Source: Bacillus subtilis (GTDB lineage Bacteria; Bacillota; Bacilli; Bacillales; Bacillaceae_C). From it: 64,000 bases of DNA. This document shows positions 1 to 9,175 of this stretch, piece after piece. Numbering within the stretch: the stretch's first letter is position 1; each line of letters begins with the position of its first letter. The notes beneath the pieces are model-generated. The model did no database searches. It saw only the letters and a program-made list of their open reading frames with translations, and was not told the DNA's origin. The translations under genes and the position numbers were made by a program. The stretch is taken from assembly GCF_008764245.1 (NCBI RefSeq), contig NZ_VTQV01000011.1, positions 2,143 through 66,142 on the forward strand, read 5' to 3'.

Positions 1-322
1 GATCTACGTTTTCGAGGGGATCTACTCTTTTCGTGCATCCAACTCACCTTTGGATCTACGTTTTCGAGGGGATCTACTCTTTTCGTGCATCCAACTCACC
101 TTTGGATCTACGTTTTCAAGGGGATCTACTCTTTTCGTGCATCCAACTCCACTTTGGATCTACGTTTTCAAGAAGCTTTCGACTTTTCGTACATCCAACG
201 CCGTTTTGGATCTATGTTTTCAAGAAGCTTTCGACTTTTTGTGCATCCAACTCACCTTTGGATCTATGTTTTCAAGGATCTCTCGACTTTTCGTACATCC
301 AACTCACCTTTGGATCCACGTT
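1..322. repeat. 52-bp tandem repeat array, cut by window edge
   Basis: Six consecutive 52-bp units start at 1, 53, 105, 157, 209 and 261, followed by about 10 bases of a seventh. Each unit begins GATCTACGTTTTC or GATCTATGTTTTC and ends with CATCCAAC plus a short TTTG-terminated tail. Units 1-3 are nearly identical and units 4-6 diverge in the middle, which suggests growth at one end and decay at the other. The unit length is not a multiple of three, so all three plus frames stay open and give related peptides; these are a by-product of the repeat and are not called as genes. The array lies downstream of gntP, where some Bacillus species carry gntZ. Its left end is not visible. Confidence 0.9.
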
Positions 323-355
323 GTTGTCACGAATTTAGCCTTTGATCCTCACTTT

Positions 356-1714
356 TTAAACAAACAAATTTATCACCATTACACCGACTAAACCGACAAT
401 CGAAATAATTGTTTCAAGAAATGTCCAGGTTGCAAAGGTTTCCTTCAAATTTAACCCGAAGAATTCCTTGAACATCCAAAATCCTGCATCATTGACATGA
501 GAAGCGATTAGGCTACCAGAACCTGTCGCAAGCACCATCAAAGCAGGGTCCACACCTGTTCCTTGCATTAACGGAATGACGAGTCCGGCTGTCGTTAGGG
601 CCGCAACGGTTGCAGAACCAAGCGCAATTCTTAAAATAGCCGCAATGATCCAAGCTAATAATAATGGGGACATATGACTACCTTCAAAAAGGGTTGCGAC
701 CGCATCCCCGACACCACCATCAATCAAAACTTGTTTTAATACACCGCCACCCCCGATAATTAAGAGCATCATCCCAATCGCCTTGATCGATTCTTCCGCA
801 GATTGCATCACTTGCTTCATCGGAATATTCCTCTTTATGCCCATGGAATAAACAGCGATCAAAACAGAAATTAATAAAGCGGTCGTCGGTTGTCCAATTA
901 AATGAATAATTCTAAACAACACATGATCAGATACATGTCCAAGGTCTTGAATTAAATCCACGATCGTGGAAATGGCCATTAAAAGAACTGGAAAAAGGGA
1001 TGTTAACACACTAATACCAAATCCAGGTGTATCCTCAATATCAAATGTTTTAACTTTTCCCAAGGAATCAAGATTCCCCTCTTTTTCAAAAGAAGCTGGG
1101 ATGATTTTTCGAATTATTTTTGTAAATAGAGGCCCGGCAATGATGACCGCTGGTATGGAAATGATGATCCCATAGATTAAAACCATGCCAATATTCGCCT
1201 CATATTGCTGGGCAATCACAGTTGGACCTGGATGAGGTGGTAAAAATCCATGTGTCACCGATAAGGCGGTTGCCATTGGAATCCCTAAGTATAACGGAGA
1301 AACTTTTAATTCTTTTGCGATTTGAAAAATAATCGGGATTAATAATACGAGCCCAACTTCAAAAAATAAGGCAATCCCGATAATAAAAGAAGCAATCACA
1401 ACCGCCCATTGGATCTTCTTTTCTCCAAATTTGTCAATTAAAGTCACAGCAATGCGCTGGGCTCCTCCCGCATCTGCTACCAATCTTCCAAGTATCGCAC
1501 CAAACCCGAAGATTAACGCAATGCTTCCGAGAGTTCCTCCCATCCCACCTTCAATCGATTCCACAATTTGGTCTAGTGGCATCCCTAATGCCAAGGCTAC
1601 AAGGAAAGCTGTTATAATAAGCGAGATAAATGTGTTCAGCTTCAGCTTCGTAATCAAGAGTAATAAAACGATCACTCCCAATGCCACAATAAAAAGTGGA
1701 AGTAAATGTTCCAT
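356..1714 (-). CDS. gntP: Gluconate:H+ symporter, GntP family
   Basis: A 452-residue, strongly hydrophobic protein with a dozen or so predicted membrane spans. It carries the GntP-family blocks LFFEVGLVLLIPI, HGFLPPHPGPT and ASHVNDAGFWMFKEF, and its length is normal for the family. It should import gluconate across the cytoplasmic membrane by proton symport. It is the last gene of gntR-gntK-gntP, 28 bases after gntK, the same order as the Bacillus subtilis gnt operon. The fourth gene of that operon, gntZ (6-phosphogluconate dehydrogenase), is not here; repeats follow instead. Expression is probably controlled by the GntR encoded upstream. Confidence in the family is high; the exact aldonate substrate is inferred from the neighbouring kinase. 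Confidence 0.95.
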   Translation of the reverse strand: MEHLLPLFIVALGVIVLLLLITKLKLNTFISLIITAFLVALALGMPLDQIVESIEGGMGGTLGSIALIFGFGAILGRLVADAGGAQRIAVTLIDKFGEKKIQWAVVIASFIIGIALFFEVGLVLLIPIIFQIAKELKVSPLYLGIPMATALSVTHGFLPPHPGPTVIAQQYEANIGMVLIYGIIISIPAVIIAGPLFTKIIRKIIPASFEKEGNLDSLGKVKTFDIEDTPGFGISVLTSLFPVLLMAISTIVDLIQDLGHVSDHVLFRIIHLIGQPTTALLISVLIAVYSMGIKRNIPMKQVMQSAEESIKAIGMMLLIIGGGGVLKQVLIDGGVGDAVATLFEGSHMSPLLLAWIIAAILRIALGSATVAALTTAGLVIPLMQGTGVDPALMVLATGSGSLIASHVNDAGFWMFKEFFGLNLKETFATWTFLETIISIVGLVGVMVINLFV

Positions 1715-1742
1715 GTTGTCTTCTCCTCTCTGTTATAGACTG

Positions 1743-3296
1743 TTATTCATTATTGTTATTTCTCGTTTGATATTGAGCAATTTTCTCGTACTCTCCTAAC
1801 ATGGCACGAGAAATACTAATAAAAATCGGCATTAATTGTTCATATTCTTTTGTGTGCTCTGGAATCGGAGTGTGCTTATGGCTTGTTCCGACGAATTCTT
1901 CCACCACATCAAACGAATCAATTTCTCCCAAAGCATATAATCCTAATAGGCAAGCACCAAGGCAAGACGACTCATAACTTTCTGGAATCACCACTTCGCG
2001 ATCAAAAATATCAGCCAGCATTTGTCTCCATAAAGCCGATTTGGCAAATCCACCCGTTGCTTTTAACGATGTCACAGGCTCGTCCATCACTTCGACTAGC
2101 GCTAAAAAGACGGAATACAGATTAAAAATAACCCCCTCTAAAGCAGCCCGTATCATATGTTCTTTTTTATGGCTTAATGTTAAGCCCATAAAAGATCCGC
2201 GGACATTGGCATTCCATAGCGGCGCTCTTTCACCTGATAAAAACGGATGGAATAATAAGCCGTTTGCACCTGGTTGGACACGGCTCGCAATTTGTGTAAG
2301 CACATCATATGTATCCATCCCTAAACGTTTTGCTGTTTCCACTTCACTTGCAGCTAGCTCATCACGAATCCACCGGAAAATCATGCCGCCATTATTGACA
2401 GGGCCGCCAATCACCCAGTGATCTTCTGTCAAGGCATAGCAAAAAATCCGCTCTTTCGGATCTGTCTGCGGTTTCGGAATCACCGTCCGGATCGCGCCAC
2501 TCGTTCCAATCGTTACGGCGACTTCTCCTTTTTTTAACGCGTTTACACCAATGTTGGATAGAACGCCATCACTCGCCCCAATCACAAACTTGGTTTCTAG
2601 CAAAATGTTCATTTTCTCCGCATATTTTTGGTCACATCCGGTTATAATTTCCTTTGTCGAAACAAGGCGTGATAATTTTTCGGCTGAAATTCCTGCTACT
2701 TTTAAAGCTTCTTGATCCCATTCCAATGACTGGAGGTCCATCATTCCCATACAAGAGGCAATCGAGTGATCGACCATATATTGGTTAAAAAGTTTGTAAA
2801 AAACATATTCTTTAATCCCGATATACTTTTTTGTTTTCCGAGAAATTTCCGGGCAATCCTGTTCAAGCCAAGTAATTTTGCAAAGCGGTGACATCGGATG
2901 GATCGGTGTTCCTGTTCTCCGATAGATTTCATGACCATTCCATTCTTCGTTTATCTTCTTTACCCATTTAGCACTGCGATTATCAGCCCAAGTGATACAA
3001 TTTGTTAGCGGTTGATTATTTTCATCCATTGCAATCACACTGTGCATGGCACTACTGAAGGAAATAAACGATAAATTTTTCGGCTCAATGGCTGATTTTT
3101 TCATCACGTTCCCAACCGTTAATAGGACCGCTGCAAAAATTTCTTCTGGATTTTGTTCGGCTGTCTCACTATCAGGTGTATATAGTTCATATCCATTGTT
3201 TTCTATGGCTAGTATTTCACCTGTTTCGCGATACAATACTGCCTTTGTACTTGTTGTACCTATGTCCACACCGATCATATATTTATTCTTATTCAT
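1743..3296 (-). CDS. gntK: Gluconokinase, FGGY family
   Basis: A 517-residue FGGY-family sugar kinase. The N-terminal phosphate-binding motif is visible as GVDIGTTSTKAVLY, and the C-terminal ATPase half carries TGGFAKSALWRQMLADIF and ESSCLGACLLGL. The length matches Bacillus gluconokinase (about 513 residues). It should phosphorylate gluconate to 6-phosphogluconate, which enters the pentose phosphate pathway. Its start overlaps the end of gntR by 8 bases, which implies coupled translation in one operon with gntP. Other FGGY members (xylulokinase, glycerol kinase) look similar by eye, but the gntR-gntK-gntP context makes gluconokinase the best call. Confidence 0.93.
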   Translation of the reverse strand: MNKNKYMIGVDIGTTSTKAVLYRETGEILAIENNGYELYTPDSETAEQNPEEIFAAVLLTVGNVMKKSAIEPKNLSFISFSSAMHSVIAMDENNQPLTNCITWADNRSAKWVKKINEEWNGHEIYRRTGTPIHPMSPLCKITWLEQDCPEISRKTKKYIGIKEYVFYKLFNQYMVDHSIASCMGMMDLQSLEWDQEALKVAGISAEKLSRLVSTKEIITGCDQKYAEKMNILLETKFVIGASDGVLSNIGVNALKKGEVAVTIGTSGAIRTVIPKPQTDPKERIFCYALTEDHWVIGGPVNNGGMIFRWIRDELAASEVETAKRLGMDTYDVLTQIASRVQPGANGLLFHPFLSGERAPLWNANVRGSFMGLTLSHKKEHMIRAALEGVIFNLYSVFLALVEVMDEPVTSLKATGGFAKSALWRQMLADIFDREVVIPESYESSCLGACLLGLYALGEIDSFDVVEEFVGTSHKHTPIPEHTKEYEQLMPIFISISRAMLGEYEKIAQYQTRNNNNE

Positions 3297-4005
3297 GATA
3301 CATACTCGCTCTCTTTAGAAATATAGGGTTACTCCATAAATCATCTGATTGTTTGTGTACATCATTAAAATTTTTATAAAAAGCTTCATCCACTAATTGC
3401 TCATCTTTATTTTCGATTGCCTGAATGAGTAATTCATGATTTTCAATGACTCGGTTAAAATCGGCTTTATTTTCTTCCATTCGATGCCGCATCGATAATA
3501 AAATCAGGCATTCCATAATCGGGCGCAAATTAGACCAGAGAATTTCAATATGACGGTGTTGGATAAATGTGATGATCTTCTCATGAAACTCGATATCCCT
3601 AAATGAAAATTCATCGGCATCATGGTATTTAACTGCGACTTTCATCATTTCTAAAATTTTATATAAATCATGAATCAATGAAGCCGTTTCAGACTTCAGC
3701 AATTTTTTAAATACAAAGGACTCAATGATAATCCGAATATCATAAATTTCATCTATATCTTGCTCCGATAAGCCAATGACCTTAGCACCCATTCGTTTTA
3801 GTTGAACCAAGCCTTCTTTTTCTAGTAGCTTGAGCGCATCACGAATTGGCGATCGGCTCATATTATATTCCTGAGATAATTTATTTTCGGAAAGGATCGC
3901 TCCCTCATGAATATCCTTAGAAATAATTCTCATCCTTAGATCCGCCATCACCCGTTCACCCATTGAGGATTCCGTTAATCTATTTTCCGGATAGAACCTT
4001 TTCAT
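3289..4005 (-). CDS. gntR: Gluconate operon repressor, GntR/FadR family
   Basis: A 238-residue transcription factor with an N-terminal winged helix (about residues 12-75, containing LSQEYNMSRSPIRDALKLLE) and a C-terminal all-helical FCD ligand-binding domain. The start at 4005 is chosen because it follows a GAAGGTGAAGGT ribosome site and gives a product of the usual size; an open upstream extension of 45 codons reads through the operator and is rejected. In Bacillus, GntR represses gntRKPZ and is released by gluconate. An inverted repeat resembling its operator lies directly upstream. The gene heads the operon and overlaps gntK by 8 bases. Confidence 0.93.
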   Translation of the reverse strand: MKRFYPENRLTESSMGERVMADLRMRIISKDIHEGAILSENKLSQEYNMSRSPIRDALKLLEKEGLVQLKRMGAKVIGLSEQDIDEIYDIRIIIESFVFKKLLKSETASLIHDLYKILEMMKVAVKYHDADEFSFRDIEFHEKIITFIQHRHIEILWSNLRPIMECLILLSMRHRMEENKADFNRVIENHELLIQAIENKDEQLVDEAFYKNFNDVHKQSDDLWSNPIFLKRASMYHE

Positions 4006-4019
4006 ACCTTCACCTTCTT

Positions 4020-4039
4020 CTTGTACATTTATATACAAG
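4020..4039 (-). promoter_or_regulatory. Candidate GntR operator
   Basis: An inverted repeat CTTGTA-N8-TACAAG sits 15 bases before the gntR start codon. On the minus strand it continues into ATACTTGTATA, one half of the palindromic gnt operator that I recall for B. subtilis (ATACTTGTATACAAGTAT). Its position between promoter and ribosome site fits autorepression. The match is by eye only. Confidence 0.6.
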
Positions 4040-4228
4040 TATACTAACATAATGATTTTAAATTGTATATTCGTTTGAGGCTTGATTATTTTACGATATA
4101 AGACACAAAAAAGAGCCCGGAAGCCCAAGCCCTTACTCACTTTGGTATAAGTACACTTTCAGATATTTCTAACACGAGGATGATTATAACTTCTGAATAT
4201 TCTCCCTAAATACTTTTTAGATATAATT

Positions 4229-5182
4229 TTAACTTTCTATTATTTGTTTTTCGTTATGTTTACTTTTGCCCTTGCGAAAATAAAAAAAGCCGATTCCAAA
4301 TAAAATTAACAATAACATGGCATAAAGCATCCATTCCGTATAAGTCATCATATTTAACAGATCGATTTCACTGGTACCTTGAACGAATAGATCATAGGGA
4401 TCGGAATTACGATAAGAAATCGGAAGCTTTTCATATATTTCATATTTGTTATAGGTATGTCTAGTAACAGCCTTGACAACTCTTATTTTTTCACCTGTTT
4501 GACTTGTAAATTCTAAAGTAAACTCATAGGCGGAATCTTGGTATTCTTTATAGGAAATATCCACATGTTTTTCCGTGATTAGTGCCTCTGTTTTCGTTTG
4601 AGCTATGGGCACTATTTTATGAAGGAGATTAGATAGATATCGAGTAGAAAAGTAAAGAACTACAGCTATAGCCAGAACCGTACAACACCGGCCAATTATT
4701 TTCCAAAGAAACTTGGCGCCGCGGGTTTCATCTAGCCTTGTGAAAAAGCGATCAACTACCTCTATTTCCAAGATCACGGCAAAAACTAATGCCAATGCCA
4801 ATAGCCCAAAAACGGTAATACCAAGTAAATAAAATATACTATCAAATAAAAAATCGCGGATCGTTGAAAAATCTTTATCCGTGGAAAATCCATTAATTTT
4901 ATCACCGACCTGTAGATTCTTCATTTGCTTTTTCGATATCCGATTTAAATAGCCTTTAAAAGGGGCTTCTTCCTTTCCTCCATTTAAATCGACTTTAACA
5001 TAATAGGCCGGGGATAAAAACAAGCCTTTTTCAGCTGTTTTTCCAACAATAGTCGCTTCTTCTTTCTCTGCATTTAATAAGTTATAATCATCAATATAAT
5101 CGGTAATTAGTGCAACAGTTCCTACTACAAATAATAAAATTAATCCTAGATAACCTAAAATCTCTCCAGCTTTTTTTAACAA
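4229..5182 (-). CDS. Membrane protein with two extracytoplasmic loops, DUF3592-like
   Basis: A 317-residue protein with membrane spans near residues 8-30, 112-138, 163-183 and 283-303, and two polar loops between spans. Each loop looks like a small beta-rich module (ATIVGKTAEKG...YYVKVDLNGG and EALITEKHVDISYK...YEFTLEF), the pattern seen in DUF3592-type proteins, here apparently duplicated. The start is a TTG codon at 5182 after GAGGCG; no ATG fits the first membrane span better. The gene stands alone between gntR and glpX. No enzymatic motif is visible and no function is proposed. Confidence 0.6.
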   Translation of the reverse strand: MLKKAGEILGYLGLILLFVVGTVALITDYIDDYNLLNAEKEEATIVGKTAEKGLFLSPAYYVKVDLNGGKEEAPFKGYLNRISKKQMKNLQVGDKINGFSTDKDFSTIRDFLFDSIFYLLGITVFGLLALALVFAVILEIEVVDRFFTRLDETRGAKFLWKIIGRCCTVLAIAVVLYFSTRYLSNLLHKIVPIAQTKTEALITEKHVDISYKEYQDSAYEFTLEFTSQTGEKIRVVKAVTRHTYNKYEIYEKLPISYRNSDPYDLFVQGTSEIDLLNMMTYTEWMLYAMLLLILFGIGFFYFRKGKSKHNEKQIIES

Positions 5183-5307
5183 ACGATACGCCTCTTTTAG
5201 GAAAGCCTATTGCACTCAGCATAAACGAACCTCTTTTTAATTTAAATAGGAAATTCGATATATGAACGAAGCTTCAGACCTCTTGCTGGTTATATAATGA
5301 GAATCAT

Positions 5308-5347
5308 AAAAAAATAACCCATCTGATCCCCTCTTCAGAATGGGCTA
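5308..5347 (-). terminator. Terminator after glpX
   Basis: On the minus strand AGCCCATTCTGA pairs with TCAGATGGGTT across a short AGAGGGGA loop, with one bulge, and is followed by seven T. It begins about 20 bases past the glpX stop codon. Confidence 0.75.
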
Positions 5348-5365
5348 TACAATATGAACTATCGC

Positions 5366-6328
5366 TTATTTCATGACAAGATTAGGCTTCTTAACTAAAC
5401 TATGCTGACCATCTATAAAACGAACGGTTCCAGATTTGGATCGCAGGACCAAGGATTGGGTTGTTCCAATATCTCCCTTAAATTGAACACCTTTTAATAA
5501 TTCTCCATCTGTGACGCCTGTTGCAGCGAAGATGGCATCGTCTCCTTTGACCAAATCTTCCATTCTTAGTACCTTATGTACATCCAAGCCCATACTTTGG
5601 CAGCGACTTAGCTCTTGATCATTGGAGGGTAATAGTTTCCCTTGGATTTCTCCACCAAGACATTTTAATGCGACAGCGGCAAGAACGCCTTCAGGAGCAC
5701 CACCTTCCCCTAATAATAAATCTACGCCTGTGTGGTCAAAAGCTGTATTAATCGCACCCGCTACATCACCATCATTGATAACCTTAATGCGTACTTTTAT
5801 GTTCCGTAACTCTTCAATTAGCTTTTCATGTTTAGGTCTATTTAAGACAGTGACAACGACGTCTTCAATATCTTTATTCTTCGCTCTTGCGACAGCTTTG
5901 ATATTATCAATCAAAGGTGCATCAATATCAACCAATCCAACAGCTTCTGGTCCAACGGCGATTTTATTCATATACATATCTGGCGCATGCAGTAAATTCC
6001 CATGATCCGCGATTGCGATAACGGAGAGCGCATTCCACCCACCGATCGAAATAATATCTGTTCCTTCTAAGGGGTCCACCGCCACATCAACACGCGGCCC
6101 ATACCCATTGCCAAGTTTTTCTCCAATATAGAGCATTGGGGCTTCATCCATTTCGCCTTCCCCAATCACAACTGTCCCTTTCATTGGAATCGTATCAAAT
6201 ACATCCCTCATCGCAGTTGTTGCCGCATCATCTGCTTCATCTTTTTTTCCTCTTCCCATCCAACGTGCGGAAGCTAATGCAGCAGCCTCTGTTACCCGAA
6301 CTAACTCGATCGATAAACTTCTCTCCAT
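5366..6328 (-). CDS. glpX: Fructose-1,6-bisphosphatase class II
   Basis: A 320-residue member of the lithium-sensitive phosphatase superfamily. Metal- and phosphate-binding motifs are clear: [15 protein letters not shown] near residue 57 and [12 protein letters not shown] near residue 80. The length and C-terminus ([19 protein letters not shown]) are typical of GlpX. It hydrolyses fructose 1,6-bisphosphate to fructose 6-phosphate in gluconeogenesis; some homologues also act on sedoheptulose bisphosphate. The ATG at 6328 follows a GGTGG ribosome site. The gene is monocistronic, with its own terminator. Bacilli often have an additional FBPase, so this may not be the only one in the genome. Confidence 0.95.
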   Translation of the reverse strand: MERSLSIELVRVTEAAALASARWMGRGKKDEADDAATTAMRDVFDTIPMKGTVVIGEGEMDEAPMLYIGEKLGNGYGPRVDVAVDPLEGTDIISIGGWNALSVIAIADHGNLLHAPDMYMNKIAVGPEAVGLVDIDAPLIDNIKAVARAKNKDIEDVVVTVLNRPKHEKLIEELRNIKVRIKVINDGDVAGAINTAFDHTGVDLLLGEGGAPEGVLAAVALKCLGGEIQGKLLPSNDQELSRCQSMGLDVHKVLRMEDLVKGDDAIFAATGVTDGELLKGVQFKGDIGTTQSLVLRSKSGTVRFIDGQHSLVKKPNLVMK

Positions 6329-6539
6329 AATTCAACCACCTTACACGTAATAGATTACCCGATCTTTAAGAAAACAAAATTGAAATTAGACTTTAACGAA
6401 AAATCTGATATTTAGGACGCCAGTTTTTCCTCTCTCCCCTCCTACAAATTCAAATGTTTCTCACTATTATACTATGAAGTTTGCAAAATACTACCGTTTA
6501 TTTCTGTTTTATTAAATTAAAATCTACTTATAACTTTAT

Positions 6540-7370
6540 TTAACTTTCTTTGGATGGAGAGGTCCGTTTAAACAATGTAATGGGGATGTATAAGCCCACT
6601 TTTCCATATTCCGCATGCTCCATTGTCGAAAAGATTACGCCCACGACTTCTCCTTCCTCATTGAGTACAGGACTACCACTGTTGCCTCGATAAACAGGAG
6701 CCTTGATCATCACGACTTCATCTTCCCAATCTGTTAATTTGATCGAATCGATTATTTTTCCTTCATTGGCTATCCCGTGAAAACGCAGAGGGTTCCCTAT
6801 GAAAGTAATCGGATCACCTTTATACCATCCTGCTTGTTCAGCTAATTTTAAATATGGCACTGATTCCGCCTCTATATTTAATAAAGCTAGATCTATTTCC
6901 GGATAAATTTCTGTCACTTGCGCACGATATATTCCCTTTTCTGGAAAGGCAATGGTTACTTCTTCTTTTCCTTCAATCACATGATAATTGGTCAAGATCT
7001 TCCCATCACTAGATATGGAAAATCCTGTTCCTTTGCTTTCTTCCGTTGCAACCGTCACGACCGATCTCTTATACATCTGAATCTGTTCATCCTGTGATAA
7101 TCTTGCCGAAACACGCAAAAATTCTATCGCCGGGATGGAATATGTTTGCAAGATAAAAGAAAAGGTACTGAATAAAAAAACAGCAACGATTAGTGAAAGA
7201 ACCCATTTATATCTCCGTCGAGTGGGCGTGGGATTTATTTTTTCCTGTTGCTCCTTTAAAAGAGCCTCTTGCTGGGCCTCACGAATTAGTTCAGCCATTT
7301 CTTCTTCACCAATGTCTTCCATTAAATGACAATCAGGATTATCAATCTTTTTATCTTGTTCATCCCCCAT
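6540..7370 (-). CDS. Membrane-anchored trypsin-like serine protease
   Basis: A 276-residue protein: an acidic cytoplasmic N-terminus (about 1-54), one membrane span (about 55-77) and an extracytoplasmic chymotrypsin-fold domain. The catalytic triad can be read as His in ILTNYHVIEG, Asp in PEIDLALLNIE and Ser in YRGNSGSPVLNEEG. It resembles HtrA-type proteases but ends without a PDZ domain, so it is a short, single-domain relative. It probably cleaves proteins at the membrane-wall interface; no substrate is suggested by context. The ribosome site before the ATG is weak, so expression may be low or the start slightly different. Confidence 0.85.
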   Translation of the reverse strand: MGDEQDKKIDNPDCHLMEDIGEEEMAELIREAQQEALLKEQQEKINPTPTRRRYKWVLSLIVAVFLFSTFSFILQTYSIPAIEFLRVSARLSQDEQIQMYKRSVVTVATEESKGTGFSISSDGKILTNYHVIEGKEEVTIAFPEKGIYRAQVTEIYPEIDLALLNIEAESVPYLKLAEQAGWYKGDPITFIGNPLRFHGIANEGKIIDSIKLTDWEDEVVMIKAPVYRGNSGSPVLNEEGEVVGVIFSTMEHAEYGKVGLYIPITLFKRTSPSKES

Positions 7371-7410
7371 CTAGTTCCACATCCTCATTTTATTGATCCC
7401 CAATATATAT

Positions 7411-7446
7411 GAAACCCCTCTACAGTTCCTTAGGTAGAGAGGTTTC
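7411..7446 (-). terminator. Stem-loop downstream of ydaT-like gene
   Basis: GAAACCCCTCTAC pairs with GTAGAGAGGTTTC (13 bp, one wobble or mismatch) around a 10-base loop, just past the stop codon of the YdaT-like gene. There is no long T run on the minus strand, so termination strength is uncertain. Confidence 0.5.
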
Positions 7447-7458
7447 GCAGTTGTTGAA

Positions 7459-7824
7459 TCACTTGTACAAAGTATCTTCTAATGAACCATCTACATGGTA
7501 AATAAAGAGAATGCCATCATGGTCCGTTACATAAGGTTTGGCTTTATCAAGAAGATCTTTTTTATTTTTCTCTTTGAAAATAGCTTGTTTTTTACCTGAT
7601 TGCATCAGTTTCCAATGATCATCCTCGTTTTTCACCTTATAATGAATTCGGTTTTTAGCATCATCTTCGTAATATTCACGTGCCTGCGTTAAACCAATTG
7701 AAATCGCTCGCCCTTCATCATAATCCTCCCGTAAAAGAGCATTAGCAATTTCGATCGCTTTATTGCGCACCTTAGATGTTTCGTTTTTAAAGGCTGCTGG
7801 GTAATCATTTTTTGTCCATGGCAT
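7459..7824 (-). CDS. ydaT: YdaT-like stress protein, DUF2188
   Basis: A 121-residue cytoplasmic protein. The N-terminal half (MPWTKNDYPAAFKN... with REYYEDD) is ChaB-like, and the C-terminal 50 residues (HYKVKNEDDHWKLMQSGKKQ ... DGILFIYHVDGSLED) match the DUF2188 module that reads as a small DNA- or ligand-binding fold. B. subtilis YdaT has the same architecture and belongs to the general stress regulon. A sigma-B-like promoter lies 25-48 bases upstream of the start, which supports that role here. The AGGAGG ribosome site is well placed. The biochemical function is unknown. Confidence 0.75.
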   Translation of the reverse strand: MPWTKNDYPAAFKNETSKVRNKAIEIANALLREDYDEGRAISIGLTQAREYYEDDAKNRIHYKVKNEDDHWKLMQSGKKQAIFKEKNKKDLLDKAKPYVTDHDGILFIYHVDGSLEDTLYK

Positions 7825-7848
7825 ATGAATTCCTCCTTAGATTCTTCA

Positions 7849-7872
7849 TATCCCAATAGAGTTTTTTCAAAC
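7849..7872 (-). promoter_or_regulatory. Sigma-B-like promoter for ydaT-like gene
   Basis: On the minus strand GTTTGA (7867-7872) and GGGATA (7849-7854) are separated by 12 bases, fitting the sigma-B consensus GTTTWW-N12-15-GGGWAW. The implied transcript would start about 15 bases before the AGGAGG ribosome site. Confidence 0.6.
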
Positions 7873-7881
7873 ATACCCATT

Positions 7882-8961
7882 CTATACATCTTTCGTCGCA
7901 GCACTTTTTATTTTGATCCGTTGTTCATAAATATTACGGACCACTACTTTGGCAACAGCATAGACAGGAATGGCGACAAGGATACCTAGAAATCCAGCGA
8001 TATTTCCAGCCGCTAAAATAATCGTAATGACTGTTAACGGATGAATATCAAGCGTTTTTCCCATCACATTTGGAGTAATGAGATTACTATCAATTTGCTG
8101 TGCCACTAAAGTGACAATCGCTACCCCGATGACTAGCTTTGGATCCTGTAAATATGCAATGATTAAGGCTGGCGTTACAGCAATCCACGGCCCGACGAAT
8201 GGAATTAAGTTCATGAACAAGGCAAAAACGGCAAGGAGTAAGGCATATTGGACACCTAAAATCATATAGCCGATCCAAATCATTGTTGCCAGAATGGCAC
8301 TAATCAAAAGTTGCCCTTGAATATAAGAACGTAGCACATTATCAATGTCCTCCATTGTCTTTTTAATCCAAGCCCGTCGTTCCCCAGAAAAGAAATTATA
8401 AATAATCGGGGCAAATTTTTCGTGATCTTTTAACATAAAGATATAGAAAAACGGAACTAATATCAGTAAGAACATAGCTTGGAAGAAAGATTGCAAAAAT
8501 TGGACAATCCATATTCCAAATTTCATTGCAACAGATTGAAGGGAATTTGCTGCACTATTGATCGATTCTTGCAAATTCTGTGGCAAATTATTCTTTTCTT
8601 GTAAAAGCTTATCTTTTATATCATCTAATTCTTTTGTAATTATTGGCGCATTTTCAACTAAAGCATTGACTTGCTTTGTGATCGGCGGACCAATGATTGT
8701 CACAAAAAGCCAAATAAGTAACGCAAGGCCAACCAATATAATGATGATACTTCCCCAACGTGGGACTTTCCACTTTTCCAAAAGACGCTGGACAGGTTCT
8801 GTCATATAATACAATACGCCACCAAGCAATAAGGGCAGGATAATCGCTTTAACGATAATCACAACAGGTGAAAAGATAAAGCTGATTTCCATGAAATACT
8901 TAATAATTAATATAGCTAATAATAAGCCAACCCCGACTTGAAACCAGAGCTTCTTCGTCAA
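7882..8961 (-). CDS. AI-2E family transporter (PerM/YubA-type permease)
   Basis: A 359-residue integral membrane protein with about eight spans: two or three near the N-terminus, a long polar stretch (about residues 95-150) and a C-terminal block with the family motifs FALFMNLIPFVGPWIAVTPA and GILVAIPVYAVAKVV. Members of this family are proposed secondary transporters or efflux proteins (AI-2 exporters, Na+/H+ antiporter-like proteins in Bacillus); the substrate cannot be read from sequence. The only start compatible with a full first membrane span is TTG at 8961, almost abutting a GAGAGG, so the exact start is uncertain. The gene precedes the ydaT-like gene on the same strand. Confidence 0.8.
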   Translation of the reverse strand: MTKKLWFQVGVGLLLAILIIKYFMEISFIFSPVVIIVKAIILPLLLGGVLYYMTEPVQRLLEKWKVPRWGSIIIILVGLALLIWLFVTIIGPPITKQVNALVENAPIITKELDDIKDKLLQEKNNLPQNLQESINSAANSLQSVAMKFGIWIVQFLQSFFQAMFLLILVPFFYIFMLKDHEKFAPIIYNFFSGERRAWIKKTMEDIDNVLRSYIQGQLLISAILATMIWIGYMILGVQYALLLAVFALFMNLIPFVGPWIAVTPALIIAYLQDPKLVIGVAIVTLVAQQIDSNLITPNVMGKTLDIHPLTVITIILAAGNIAGFLGILVAIPVYAVAKVVVRNIYEQRIKIKSAATKDV

Positions 8962-9108
8962 CCTCTCACATCCTTTTACAAAAAAAATAGTAATCTAAGT
9001 ATACGTTGTATTACGAGCTATGTCGATAAAGGTTTCAAGACTTTGTTCTTTTTTTACAATAGTTGCTAAAAGAAAAGCATAAGCGCCTTGAATATGACTG
9101 TATTATGT

Positions 9109-9138
9109 GAATAGACTAGGTATTCATTGCGAATACTT
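9109..9138 (+). promoter_or_regulatory. Candidate sigma-G promoter for germination operon
   Basis: GAATA at 9109-9113 and AATACTT at 9132-9138 are separated by 18 bases, close to the sigma-G consensus GMATR-N18-CATNMTA (five of seven at -10). Operons for GerA-type receptors are expressed in the forespore from sigma-G promoters, so position and gene content agree. Confidence 0.5.
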
Positions 9139-9175
9139 CTACTAACATTACAGGAAGTTGAGTGGAGCCATGACC

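Noticed and set aside
1-312. CRISPR array
   Set aside because: Units are directly contiguous at 52 bp with no unique spacers and no cas genes nearby.
33-391. Three overlapping plus-strand frames of 86-113 codons in the left repeat
   Set aside because: They are the same 52-bp DNA repeat read in three frames; none has a ribosome site, and the peptides are low-complexity repeats of each other.
6540-7370. HtrA/DegP label for the serine protease
   Set aside because: The protein ends right after the protease domain and has no PDZ domain, so the narrower name is not justified.
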